Positions 37,901-45,495 of a stretch of DNA of 64,000 nucleotides are shown here, piece by piece. Positions within the stretch are counted from its first letter, which is position 1. Each line of letters starts with the position of its first letter. Both the position numbers and the translations under genes were made by a program. This DNA comes from Ischnura elegans (Eukaryota; Arthropoda; Insecta; Odonata; Coenagrionidae), in NCBI RefSeq assembly GCF_921293095.1, contig NC_060258.1, forward strand, positions 5,518,001 to 5,582,000, read 5' to 3'. Below the pieces are notes generated by a model. That model was not told the origin of the DNA. It did no database searches and worked only from the letters and a program-made list of their open reading frames with translations.

Positions 37901-40326
37901 GTAACTAATTCTGTCTAGGCAAATGTCCCAAAACTGGATATCAGAATTCAATCAAATTTTGCAATTCACACATGAAATTTTTTCGTACTTTCATTCTACT
38001 TTCTTTTTTACAGAAACCGGTCATTTGTTCAATATTTCAATAAATTTCACTAAAAATTTTATTTTTATACGTGGATCGACACCAGGTCCTCAAGGTGACA
38101 ACTGGAAACCTTAAGCACTAGACTAATGCTCACCCTTTGCAGAGTGGCTCTTATACATGAATACATTTGACCTGCAAATGTTTAACTGGATTTTTAGGTT
38201 ATAGTATTGGTTATACATGTAACCCCATATGGAGGCTGATTCGAGGAAAACTCACAATGGACTATTACACAACAAAATTTGGTTGAGTTCTTCGACCAGG
38301 TTTTTGGACACTCCACTTGTGAAGGATGTAGCATCTGAGTTTGTCATCCTTATATACTTTCTTTAGTTTATGTTAACAGTTCTGATTGATATTTTAATCT
38401 GGTTGGCAAATTTCTATCAAAATTTTCTTAATGTTAAAGCAATATTTGGAGTCATGTGCATTCCTTTGGGAACTCCCCTGTACTTTACCTAACAATTTTG
38501 TCCTTTAAGATTGGTTAATAGAAAATAATTACCAAAAAACACTTGCAAAGAATCCAAAGCATGAGATTGCTACCTTCTCATCAATTATGCGGTGTCAATA
38601 GACAAAGTTAACATGGAACATGTTGAAATGAGGACAAACGGTTTGGTTCAGTTTTGAAATAATGGGAACATTTTGCGTTGATACATACCCCATCCAATTC
38701 AATTTGTTGTTCTCATAGAAACTGTGCTTTATTAGCTCAAACACATATTCATGGAAGAAGTGAAATATGGGGAAAAACTAATTTGGCTAAAAATAGGCAA
38801 AACTCTATTATATTTCCTTGTGTGTAGAAGTTCTGGCTCTGGAGATTAATGACAGTAAGCGACCAGCCCATGCTTACTTATTCTTGTTAGCTAAGTTTTC
38901 AAGGCTATTGTTTCATCCAAATTTTTAATGTAGGCACAATGAAATAAAGGGCATCACCCTCATTGAGGGTGGATATGAGAAGTTTGTATAATTTTTATGT
39001 AATTTTGCATATAACTGCTAGGTATATTTTTTTCATTAGGATGCTCTAGTGCCATTTTTCATGTAATTGTGCACTGGGGTGTTTTCTGAAGTGGATATTT
39101 GAGGTTAGTATGTAATACCTTACTGAATTTCTCTGAGCAGCAGTGCCACTCAATTTGTGAACACATGTTAGGAAACAACCGTAAAAAATGAATTGCAACA
39201 GTTGGTATGTGCATGTTATTGAACCAAAAGATCGGTTGAAGTTGCAACTTTGATATCTGTGTAATGGTTATTACAAATTAGGTCATAGAATCATAGATTA
39301 CATGTCTGACTTCACTTATCTTAAATGTGAAATTCCTTTCTAGGTATCGCAGCTTCTGAAAGAGCCTCAGCTTTGTTTGCTCTCATTGAACCAAAAATGA
39401 GAGCATCAAAGTCAGTGAAAGGAAGAAGAAGTAAAATAAGGCGAGGTATTCTTAAGGCAAACTTTGGAAGAACAAGGGAGAGGAAAAATGTTATGGAAGT
39501 GAGGAGAAACTTCATTGTAGATGGGAAATCATGCATAGATGGTCCACACACAACAAAGAAATCTTATTCCTGCGGTGAGTGTGAAAAGTCTTTCACTCGA
39601 AAGAGTGACCTTGTCCGTCACATTTGGACTCATACAAAGGTGAAACCTTACTCCTGCGGTGAATGTGAAAAGTCTTTCACTCGAAAGAGTCAACTTATTT
39701 GTCACATTCGGACTCATACGAATGAGAAACCTTATTTCTGCGATGAATGTGAAAAGTCTTTCTCTCGAAAGAGTCACCTAATCCAACACATTCGGACTCA
39801 TACAAAGGAGAAACCTTATTCCTGCGGTGAATGTGAAAAGTCTTTCTCTCAAAAGAGTCACCTTATCTATCACATTCGGACTCACACAAAGGAGAAACCT
39901 TATTCCTGCGGTGAATGTGAAAAGTCTTTCTCTGTGAGGAGCAACCTTGTCTGTCATATGAGGATTCACACAAAGGAAAAACCCTATTCCTGCGGTGAAT
40001 GTGAAAAGTCATTCACTCGAAAGAGTCAACTTGTTTATCACATTTGGACTCATACAAATGAGAAACCATATTTCTGCGATGAATGTGAAAAGTCTTTTTC
40101 TCAAAAGAGTGACCTTGTCCGTCACATTTTGACTCATACGAAGGAGAAACCTTATTCTTGCGGTGAATGTGAAAAGTCTTTTTCTCGTAAGAGTACCCTT
40201 GTCCATCACATTCGGACTCATACGAAGGAGAAACCTTATTCCTGCAATGAATGTGAAAAGTCTTTCCCTTTTAGGAGCAACCTTGTCCGTCACTTGCAGA
40301 CTCATACGAAGGAGAAATCTTATTGA
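13905..40326 (+). CDS. ZAD and C2H2 zinc-finger protein, ten exons, 729 aa
   Basis: Exons: 13905-14072, 14181-14306, 17762-17929, 18699-18866, 19554-19667, 20746-20877, 24738-24866, 29402-29530, 37781-37853, 39344-40326. Every junction is GT..AG; all joins are phase 0 except the last (phase 1). Residues 20-98 form a ZAD: C21-x2-C24 and C68-x2-C71, then FKKIC and an SDAVLRK helix; ZADs typically mediate homodimerisation. Residues 99-402 are an acidic, Ser-rich linker built from duplicated exons (3/4 and 6/7). A basic stretch (KGRRSKIRRG) near residue 430 may be a nuclear signal. Nine C2H2 fingers, 28 residues each, run from residue 479 to the end, linked by THTKEKPY-type linkers. By family it is a nuclear DNA-binding regulator; its target is unknown. 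Exon 8 adjoins a transposon, and a tenth finger is cut off by the stop. Confidence 0.88.
14744..14818 (+). other. possible extra exon of the zinc-finger gene
   Basis: A 75-base frame reads EHVKVNKKIPDDLLLKIEVS and then ETQKL. It is bounded by AAAAG and GTTTGT and would fit the phase-0 joins between exons 2 and 3 (25 codons). The acidic, Lys-rich text resembles a ZAD-to-finger linker. The acceptor region is poor, with earlier AGs and a weak pyrimidine tract, and the donor is weak, so I left it out of the gene model. Confidence 0.25.
15482..15722 (+). other. coding-looking segment in intron 2, unrecognised
   Basis: After CTTCATAACAG a frame reads LQNLCKGYGMQKLSQELHQA and continues about 60 more codons to a TGA stop at 15720-15722. 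It is less AT-rich than its surroundings, and an AATAAA follows at 16009-16014. It could be an alternative 3' terminal exon or a relic of an inserted gene. Its entry phase (needs two bases from the previous exon) does not match the end of exon 2, which argues against simple use. Confidence 0.22.
16627..16830 (-). mobile_element. mariner transposase N-terminal fragment
   Basis: The minus-strand frame contains ETLLQDWYHCFKDNHFNDD, then a GLCEERPKTS segment and QLEALLNEDQCRTREETA. This is the second helix-turn-helix part of mariner-type transposases (typically ..RDWFRRFKNGDF..; ..LEALLDEDSCQTQEEL). The first HTH and the catalytic domain are not visible, so it is a short dead fragment within intron 2 of the zinc-finger gene. 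Confidence 0.72.
17735..18660 (+). repeat. tandem duplication carrying exon 3 (copy 1)
   Basis: This unit of about 0.93 kb contains exon 3 (17762-17929) and the start of the following intron, and it is repeated immediately downstream. Offsets are constant (exon starts 17762 and 18699, 937 apart). Intron blocks such as CACCTTCAGTTTTACAAATT, the GTGGAACCTCGA-type block and TTATTGAGTGATGCCCATTA recur in the second copy. The unit ends in a CTCTTCTAG at about 18654, matching the real acceptor of exon 5 in copy 2, but nothing exon-like follows it here. Confidence 0.85.
18672..19553 (+). repeat. tandem duplication carrying exon 4 (copy 2)
   Basis: This second unit contains exon 4 (18699-18866). Exon 4 is the same length as exon 3 (168 nt), and most of the 56 residues agree: SFEGGGA, PCVET.DCIQD.IE, CSAQ.TE.YIPVP and CLLPRD are shared. 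Both are phase 0 at each end, so including either or both keeps the frame. The unit ends at the acceptor of exon 5 (CCTCTTCTAG, 19544-19553). Confidence 0.85.
20950..21240 (-). mobile_element. old LINE 3'-region fragment, copy 1
   Basis: The text (CTTACCTTTTCATGCATATGG.., AACCTGACCCATGAAAA.., GCCATTCCTTATCCCTTCTTCC, GGCCATCATATGTCATGAC) matches 22090-22490 in the same order. It has the pattern of a reverse-oriented LINE C-terminal/3'-UTR copy. It is strongly diverged and has no open frame of note. It lies in intron 6 of the zinc-finger gene. Confidence 0.45.
21955..22078. repeat. short palindromic repeat (GGTGAT..ATCACC)
   Basis: The stretch opens with GGTGATTGCTCACC and GCTCACTAA and closes with TTAGTGAGCAC, GCTCACTT and GATCACC, the reverse complement pattern with a few mismatches. 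At about 120 bases it could be a tiny MITE or a simple hairpin. I could not define a target-site duplication. Confidence 0.35.
22090..22495 (-). mobile_element. old LINE reverse-transcriptase C-terminal fragment, copy 2
   Basis: Read on the minus strand, pieces such as the CNEDVLRRVGEKRSS type segment (from the CGTAACGAGGATGTGCTACG region near 22350) and an upstream ETWA.T..EKSTVEALEMWC-like part appear. These are typical of the C-terminal tail of LINE reverse transcriptases (the E.W...D..RLEAFEMW / NEDVL..VGE.R type). It is diverged from and parallel to 20950-21240. It is dead. Confidence 0.5.
22700..23215 (-). mobile_element. Penelope-like element 3' fragment with GIY-YIG endonuclease
   Basis: The minus-strand frame 23210-22849 reads KCIKCGQVYIGETGRTIEKC, then EHERCVRLYD, KSAVAEHSLENGH, NCWDRVVKEAVEIKLE, NRDSGFHLSNAWKPAL. 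This is the GIY-YIG (here VYIG) endonuclease at the C-terminus of Penelope-like reverse transcriptases. It belongs to a different family from the cluster at 33-37 kb (about half of residues shared). The reverse transcriptase part is absent; the piece is 5'-truncated. Its 3' flank holds a hammerhead-like motif (22750-22800). It lies in intron 6. Confidence 0.85.
22750..22800 (-). ncRNA. hammerhead-ribozyme-like motif of Penelope fragment
   Basis: On the minus strand the core CTGAAGA (22797-22791) is followed by a weak stem with GGC/GCC pairing, then CGAAACGTTGG (GAAAC at 22770-22766). Penelope-like elements are known to carry hammerhead ribozymes in their terminal repeats. The expected G-C closing pair of stem II is missing, so activity is doubtful. 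Confidence 0.4.
23215..23500. other. GC-rich, gene-poor insert of unknown nature
   Basis: This stretch is much more G-rich than its surroundings (AGAAGGGGGAGGACTGGGAG and GCGCCGCCGCG). It is edged by a similar direct phrase, ATACCTTACCACCAGACAG near 23247 and ATACCTTACCACGGGACAG near 23575. Overlapping open frames on both strands reflect base composition. It may be part of the neighbouring Penelope remnant or a separate non-autonomous insert. Confidence 0.3.
23755..23805 (-). ncRNA. hammerhead-like core, Penelope-type
   Basis: The minus strand reads CTGATGA (23794-23788) followed by TGTTTC and GAAACACGAGTC, which gives both conserved boxes and a GTC cleavage-site triplet. Stem II would be minimal. 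A second CCTGAGGGTGG..CCAACTCGTG phrase lies just beyond (about 23720-23742), so this may be the relic of a doubled terminal repeat. No endonuclease coding piece is visible next to it. Confidence 0.3.
26488..29370. mobile_element. piggyBac-like non-autonomous element, 2.9 kb, TTAA-flanked
   Basis: Both ends read TTAA (26484-26487 and 29371-29374) followed by the inverted terminal repeat CCCTCATATGGATT. Just inside each end lies a second inverted block around AGTTACGTCGTTGGATT and the GGCGCCGC.GCGGCGC palindrome (26670-26705 left, about 29305-29350 right). TTAA duplication and CCC ends are the hallmark of piggyBac-type insertion. No transposase frame is visible in 2.9 kb, so it depended on an enzyme in trans. 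It sits in intron 7 of the zinc-finger gene and ends only 27 bases before exon 8. Confidence 0.8.
26717..27345. repeat. 319-bp tandem repeat inside the piggyBac-like element
   Basis: Two units start with CCTCGTCGCTACGTC at 26717 and 27036, 319 bases apart. They continue in parallel through CTGCACTCTCAA, AAAAGGAAAATATTAC, TTCATTGACAAAACTTCATC and ACTCATGGCTAG. The copies differ by scattered substitutions and small indels. Confidence 0.75.
29531..31395. other. intron 8 part without a further recognised element
   Basis: This is intronic sequence of the zinc-finger gene. It contains a short TG microsatellite (about 29760-29782). The overlapping frames at 29549-29981 on both strands come from CT-rich text and show no domain. 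Nothing else is supported. Confidence 0.4.
31396..31623 (-). mobile_element. pogo/Tigger-type transposase fragment (DDE domain)
   Basis: The minus-strand frame contains KKVVIGDNLTSQLIINAIQF and VFLPPNSSHFTQALDVVYF. These match the DDE catalytic block of pogo-like transposases: the GDN with the second Asp, and the LPPNSTHLTQPLDV signature. Both the N-terminal DNA-binding part and the C-terminus are missing. It lies within intron 8 of the zinc-finger gene. Confidence 0.78.
31706..32149. repeat. possible small inverted-repeat element (ACTTGAGCCC ends)
   Basis: The left edge reads ACTTGAGCCC and the right edge GGGCTCAAGT, with extra copies of GGGCTCAAGTGA just inside (about 31759 and 32121). The 444-base span has no open frame of note. 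Without a clear target-site duplication this is only a MITE candidate. Confidence 0.3.
33125..35611 (-). pseudogene. Penelope-like reverse transcriptase with GIY-YIG endonuclease (copy A)
   Basis: Minus-strand pieces in order: an N-terminal domain (35611-34865, Lys/Arg-rich with helical stretches); the reverse transcriptase (34746-34069: FYGLPKIHKEGTPSRPIVSA, SLDVVSLFTRVP, GVAMGSPIPPAFANFFMED); the catalytic box RYVDDSFLVW (34105-33812); a connector; and the GIY-YIG endonuclease (33628-33125: PGVYGIPCECGKMYVGETGR, AVAEHSIDEDHAIKW, YWDRVVQEAIE). The frame is broken at about 34800 (shift plus stop), at about 34100 and near 33650-33810, so the copy is dead. In life such an enzyme primes reverse transcription at an endonuclease cut. 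Confidence 0.88.
35684..36182 (-). pseudogene. Penelope-like GIY-YIG endonuclease, truncated copy B
   Basis: The frame 36097-35684 reads the endonuclease from VRVKYPIGLKTPGVYGIPCE to the same C-terminus as copy A (..EEFQKTYSQSDDT). Upstream the reading is broken (a stop in place of Gly/Lys near 36170) and the reverse transcriptase is absent. Differences from A (for example MYLGETGR for MYVGETGR) show an independent copy of the same family. Confidence 0.85.
36190..36838 (+). pseudogene. Penelope-like connector and endonuclease, inverted copy C
   Basis: The frame 36177-36413 covers the region between reverse transcriptase and endonuclease (HLGHLKTTFLRNGYGKQEIF, PYVSTISGKIHRILRRY). After a 1-base deletion near 36378 it continues in another frame, 36422-36835, through the full GIY-YIG domain. 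The 3' flank (36840-37010) is the terminal-repeat sequence with the hammerhead-like GAAACGTCGGC motif. It then runs into the start of a next unit, cut off at about 37024. Confidence 0.85.
36903..36955 (+). ncRNA. hammerhead-like motif in Penelope terminal repeat
   Basis: CTTGAGGAT is followed by a perfect 7-bp stem (GGAAGAC/GTCTTCC, loop AAGTC) and then GAAACGTCGGC. The stem II and GAAAC box fit a hammerhead with the very short stem III known from Penelope elements. The first box reads TTGAGGA instead of CTGANGA, a change at the C3 position that should weaken or abolish cleavage. The same sequence sits in the minus orientation at about 33010-33060 and 35565-35615, so the change is family-wide. 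Confidence 0.5.
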
Positions 40327-40410
40327 TGCAATGAATGTGAAAAGTCTTATGCTACCAAAAGAAACCTTGTCTTACACATGCGTGTACAGAGGAAAGAAGC
40401 CTTATCGTTT
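40327..40410 (+). pseudogene. decayed tenth zinc finger beyond the stop codon
   Basis: The TGA at 40324-40326 falls where each preceding finger has a Ser or Phe codon between Tyr and the first Cys. In frame after it comes CNECEKSYATKRNLVLHMRV, with the usual Cys pair, but the second zinc-binding His is replaced (HMRVQ) and a stop follows at about 40414. The array once had a further finger that is now outside the protein unless the TGA is read through. Confidence 0.8.
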
Positions 40411-40664
40411 CATTGATTGTGAAGAGACTCTCTCAATAGATCTATGTTTTCTCTCATTTTAAAACTCAGTGTTAGGCCTTAGTAGTCTAATTAATTTCTG
40501 TTCATTAGTCATCACGATAAAAATTGTCATTACCACGATATCGGCATGGGGTAAATGTACGAATTTCCTTATAATGTTAAAATAATACAATAATATTCAA
40601 TTAGGTCTGTGACCTAATTTCTAAATGTTCAAGGAAATTTACTCTACTATGTTTACAAGGGTCA

Positions 40665-40670
40665 AATAAA
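40665..40670 (+). terminator. candidate poly(A) signal of the zinc-finger gene
   Basis: AATAAA lies 339 bases after the stop codon, on the coding strand, in AT-rich sequence. It is the clearest canonical signal in the 3' flank. This is a positional inference. Confidence 0.4.
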
Positions 40671-42888
40671 TTATTCCTTTATCGTTAGCTGCTATTTTTA
40701 ATGGTAGTAAAGTGTTTAAATTTATGTGGCATTTTTCAGTGTACCCCTCCCCTAAATTTCTGGTATCCCCCCAGAAATTTTTTCGAACTTCCTCCGAACT
40801 TATCCGCAGAACTTCTCCCGCTAAGGACTTTTCGCGCCTAGGATTATCGCGCAAAGGCCCTTCGACTCGGCGAAGTCTCGGAAACTCACGTCTCCGGAGA
40901 ATCCGGCCTCCGGAAAATCCTGCCTCCGGAAATCCTGCATCATCCTGCCCTCTCTTTTGCTCGGGCGCCCGTGGTGGATGGATTGCGCGACTGACATGGG
41001 TGATTTTAGAAAAATTATACAGCTGGTACTTAGTTTGGTAATGTTTCCTATGGGATCATTAGTTATCACCGTTGTTTTCTGTAATAAATCTGATTTTTAA
41101 TACGTGTACTTAAAATAGATATTGATTGAAAATATCTCGTAAATATTTTGACAATTGTTTCTTAAGTGCTGATTTCTTGTTTGTGGAGTCTTTCCCTGAA
41201 CCAGCTTGTGACCGACGATTGGAGTTCCCAATTTCTGAGCTTACGTGGACAATCTCCAAGATTTAACGACGTAACGCTGCATTTATATAAAAGCCATTCA
41301 TTTCAACACTTTTGATAAAAGTTTGAGGCACTTAGTCTCAAGAATAATTTTCTGTGGCATTAATTCTAATTGTGTGATTAAATAATGCTTGTTCGTCTGA
41401 TAGATGTAAGTTCATATAGTGCTTCTATGTAATTTTTATGAAAATGTCAAGGTAATGATAATGTACGATTAAATAAGATAGATCTAAAGTATACAATAAG
41501 TATGCTAGAGGGCTAACGTCATAGGAGGGAATCGTGTTGACTGTTTTAATTCTGAAAGAGCCGATAAATTGCCTCGGAGTTGCGAGCAAGAGGCGAGAGA
41601 TCCATCGTTCAAGGTCGTTCTAGTTCCCTCTCTCTTCTTTCCCTTCACTCCCTTCCCACTTCCTAACTCTCCGTCCGTATCCATCGCCTCCGGCTGAGGG
41701 AAGACGATCTTCGCCTCGGACCGAAAGAATAGTCTAATAGTCTCTCTCCTATCAGCATGCGGAATCGGGACCTTGTGGCAGGGTCCTATTAGAGGGGTTC
41801 TTTCACGCTTGGCGAGCTGCGTCCTCCACGAACCCATCGATCTTTTCTTCTGCTTGGCTTTCCCCATTATCACTTAAACAGTTTTACAACATACAGCTGT
41901 GAACAAGTGTTGGAACCGTCTAATGTACTTCAAATATCGAAGTCTGAAAGCCAGGCAGAAGAGGGAGGGAATTATCAGGGGGTCTTCGGTCCTATAAATA
42001 TATTTTCATAAACTAAACGAATAGGCTTTCAAGTTATAGCGTCACGAAAATATTCACTCAACCAACAAGGATTATGACGAAATTGTGAGAAGAGATATGC
42101 TCGAATATCGAATGGAGGTTGGTGGGGTTTTTATATTCAGCATGCTAATAATATGCGTCCATAATGATTCGTTTGACAAAGTACTGCAGCCTCCCTCAAT
42201 GCGGTACTGGAAGATAGGCAAAACTGAGATTTAATATCGGCAATGGTATTTTGTCGGAAGATGTGGTACTGAGCCACATTAAAACGCGGAAATCAAGCTA
42301 AAACAATGTGAAATCAAAAAAATCACGCAGCACCTTCCAGATAAGGAACAAATTTCCGCGAATACACACACAAATGCTCCCCAACCCCCACTTTGCCCAC
42401 CGAAGAGCACGGCCGTGGGGATTTTGTTCTCTTTCAGCTGTTCAACAGACGTAGATCGTCCATTCATTTATAAAAAGAAGTTTCACATTTTATGCATTAT
42501 TTTCTATTTTATCACTATCCAACCTTACTAAATGTAACAGTGAAATAATTTCTTTTCTCGATGTTACGCGCATATTTGACGCAGGGGGAGGAGGAGGAGG
42601 ATAATATTTTATTTTATCGCATGCATGCACGACTTCAATGACGTTTTGGTTAACTTTTTTATGTAAAGACGACAGGCTGCTTGCACTACTATTGGGTACA
42701 CCCACCTTTGACTTTTCTCTCTTCCGATCCGAAGTGGGAGGAGATCCGTTTCTCGAACACCTGCTGCACCCAAGGGAAGTGGGAAGCGGTCCTCAATCGG
42801 GACATTCTGCTATTTCCCAATGGTGCACCATCCAACTTGACTTGATCGCTACAGTAGAGGAAGTTTTACTGCCACTAAAACACAAGTG
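40671..42888. other. intergenic stretch without a supported gene
   Basis: There are GC-richer patches (40740-40980 with CCTCCGGAAAATCCTGCCTCCGGAAATCC-type near-repeats; 41540-41860). The longest frame (41873-41505, minus) has no recognisable domain and no splice context. A (GGA)n-like run sits near 42580-42601. I see no RNA gene. Confidence 0.35.
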
Positions 42889-44048
42889 TTAATACTAGAA
42901 TGACCGGGGCAAGCCGCATACATAGAATGACCGCCATCGGTCAATTGACCGTTCGCCCTTTTCTTGCACTCTTTCATTAGCTTTCCCTTTATATTTTTAT
43001 GTAACGTGGATTGAAGTGTTCTGATAACTTTTCATGTTCTGATTAGTTTCACAGTTAGATTTAGTGTTTACATTACAAAAAATATCAATTACACCAAAAA
43101 ATATTTCTGAAAAATAAAAATGCGTATCACTTGCATAGTTAAAATTAAATACGTGATGTGTTTCAAAACTCAAGTAGCGTTTCCGAACACGTTATTTGCT
43201 GAATTTTTCTGGGTTAAAAATATATCTATTTGAGAAAAAACAAAAAAGAAAACATTAAAATGAAGCACTACAAATTTGGTCTCAAGGTATGTATTTCTTA
43301 ACTCTCTTAGCACTTTTGCAAATATTCTGATTACTTTCACGACGTTCAAATATGTATTTGGGAAACACTCATCAGTGTAAAAATGGAATAGTTTTCCTGG
43401 AACATCGAGAAACATCAATTTTGCCCATGTAAATTAAAAACGCGATGAATTTTTCTGGGTCAGAAAAAGTGGTACAAAGGAGATGCAAAATGCCGATATC
43501 GGCACTTCTAAAGACGCCCAGTGGGATCCAGGAGAAACTGTCGTCACCCTATGACAAACAACTCGGTGAAAACTCGAAGCTTCAACGAATCAAGAACGCT
43601 TACGTAGACTACGAGAGAATAAAAGAGACAGCGCTTAGTTGTATTTGAATCTCGAGGAGGTAGAAAAGAAAGCCTTTGGAATGTGACGTAATGCATTTCA
43701 TTTTATCGATCCTCTGAGTCTGTGCCTAAACTGAAATGTCTTAGTAAGATATCTTCATGATACCAAGCGCGAAGGGATAATGAGAGTGGCAAAGGTGGAA
43801 CCGATCGGCCCAGAAATATATTCAAACACGTTCATTGAGAGCGTTGTAGACAATATCTATGGGACGTGCAGAACGGAGGAATGTTGAGGGAAACCATCAG
43901 AAGAAGCAGCGATCAAGGGAAAGCAAGGCGGAGTGAAAGCGAACAAGTTGACGGGGAGGTGGGTGGAAATATCCGTGATCGTTTATATGGCAGACAGTAC
44001 GAATGCAACAATGAATTTCAGCTGAATGAATCCTTATCACTGCCCTTA

Positions 44049-45495
44049 AGCCGATGTCCCACGGTCAAATTTGCGTCAAAATATTTGCATCAAAATTTGA
44101 TGCAACTGACGCGCACCCTGTCCCACGGTCAAAATTTTGTCCAACTGGCTTTTGGTCCTATCGTTTGTACAAATCACCGATTTGTACAAATGGATAGGAC
44201 AGGTTCTAAATTTTCATCCAATTGGATGAAACCGACCAATCACAGAGCCTTTGACAAAAAAGCATCGCCAAGCGCTGACACACAGGCCAAATAGCTTAAA
44301 CTTATTTATCGTCTGCATGAGTATTTAAATTAATAATTATGTATATTATGGACACAAAAATAAAATTTGTTGTATTCCACACAGTATGCATTAAAAACCC
44401 AACCGGTTTCCACCTTTTCAGGTCGTTATCTTAATCGTAAACCTCTAGATAAGGACCTGAAAAGATCGAAACCGGTTGAGTTTTTTCATTAGTATTGTAT
44501 GGAATACTAAAAGGCTTAGTTTTAAATTTATAATATCAACATACCACGAAGTGAATTCACAAAAAAATATTTCAAATATATATATACGTTCGTGATCGTC
44601 TATTTTATCGCCTGGTGTGGCCCTAAAGGTAAATATGAGCAAAAATTTGTCTTAGTGATAGGCGATGGAAGCTCTCAACTAGGAAATCCGTAATAATCAG
44701 TTGATCTTAAATAGAAAGGAAGCGATCTTTAGAATCGCAATACCAGGAGGGATGTTTTAGAAATAATAAAAGATTTACTTAAGGTATCGAGGCCGAATTT
44801 TACGCTTTATGGAAGGCGTACAATGCGAGCGAGCAGCTGGAGAAATGACTAATATGAACTGACGATTGTACCTGTGAAACACTACAGCTGCCCGTTTCTA
44901 TTACTATGATTATAGGATAGGACCTTATTTTAGAGACTGCTAGATTAGGAGAGAAAAATGTGATTTAAATGCACGCTTACAGCACTATTCATAACATCTC
45001 CTCAACCACAATGTCCATCATTTATTAATAACATTTTCCTCGCTGGAATAAACTGTCTCACGTTTGTATCCTGGCGTTTTATTCTGCCCTCAACCTTGCT
45101 GATAAGGGACATGAAAATATCCTCACTTGTCAATTATTATCGATAATAAACGGGAACATCGGCGACCAACTCCTTCTCCAACATGTTTAGCATGCTTATT
45201 CCAACGCTTTCATACCCCTTTTCCAGCCAAGGCCAAGTTCAGCATTCCTTCTGTTTTCTTTTTTTTCGCATCTTTAATGTTCAAGAGGCCTGTTCAGACG
45301 ATTTCGCCTGCTAAAAAAGAAAGAATCCTCCACCTCCACAAGTTTCCTAATTGTTTACATAAATATCGTCTTTCGTTTGTTTTTGATCAAAATGAGATGC
45401 ATCGTGGGACACCCCCAGTCCAGTTGCATCAAAATATTTGGACAAAAATTTTGATCAAAATATTTTGACGCAAATTTGACCGTGGGACATCGGCT
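44049..45495. mobile_element. nested TIR element (AGCCGATGTCCCACGG ends)
   Basis: Left and right termini form a long inverted repeat starting AGCCGATGTCCCACGGTCAA and continuing through ATTTGCGTCAAAATATTT. A second GTCCCACGG box lies about 75 bases inside the left end, and GTCCCACGAT about 75 inside the right end. It spans 1.45 kb without a transposase frame. I could not find a clear target-site duplication (flanks CCTTA and AGAAT), so its superfamily is open. It lies entirely within the second piggyBac-like element and is therefore younger. Confidence 0.7.
44372..44507. repeat. 136-bp foldback with hammerhead-like cores
   Basis: Arms 44372-44424 and 44454-44507 are inverted copies separated by 29 bases. 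Each arm, read outward, has GACCTGAAAAG, a short spacer and GAAACCGGTTG, then ends at GTATTCCA/TGGAATAC. The CTGAAAA plus GAAACC arrangement recalls a hammerhead core, but G8 is A. The structure is head-to-head and nested in the TIR element. Hairpin formation is certain from sequence; ribozyme origin is inference. Confidence 0.55.

Noticed and set aside
39529-40305. Three long minus-strand frames (82, 63 and 98 codons) opposite the zinc fingers
   Set aside because: They mirror the 84-base periodicity of the finger array on the coding strand and have repeated low-complexity peptides; they are antisense shadows.
40324-40326. TGA as selenocysteine codon in the zinc-finger gene
   Set aside because: No reason from the family, and the following finger has lost a zinc ligand; ordinary termination with a decayed finger is simpler.
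41505-41873. 122-codon minus-strand frame
   Set aside because: Basic, low-complexity peptide in a GC-richer patch; no motif and no splice evidence.
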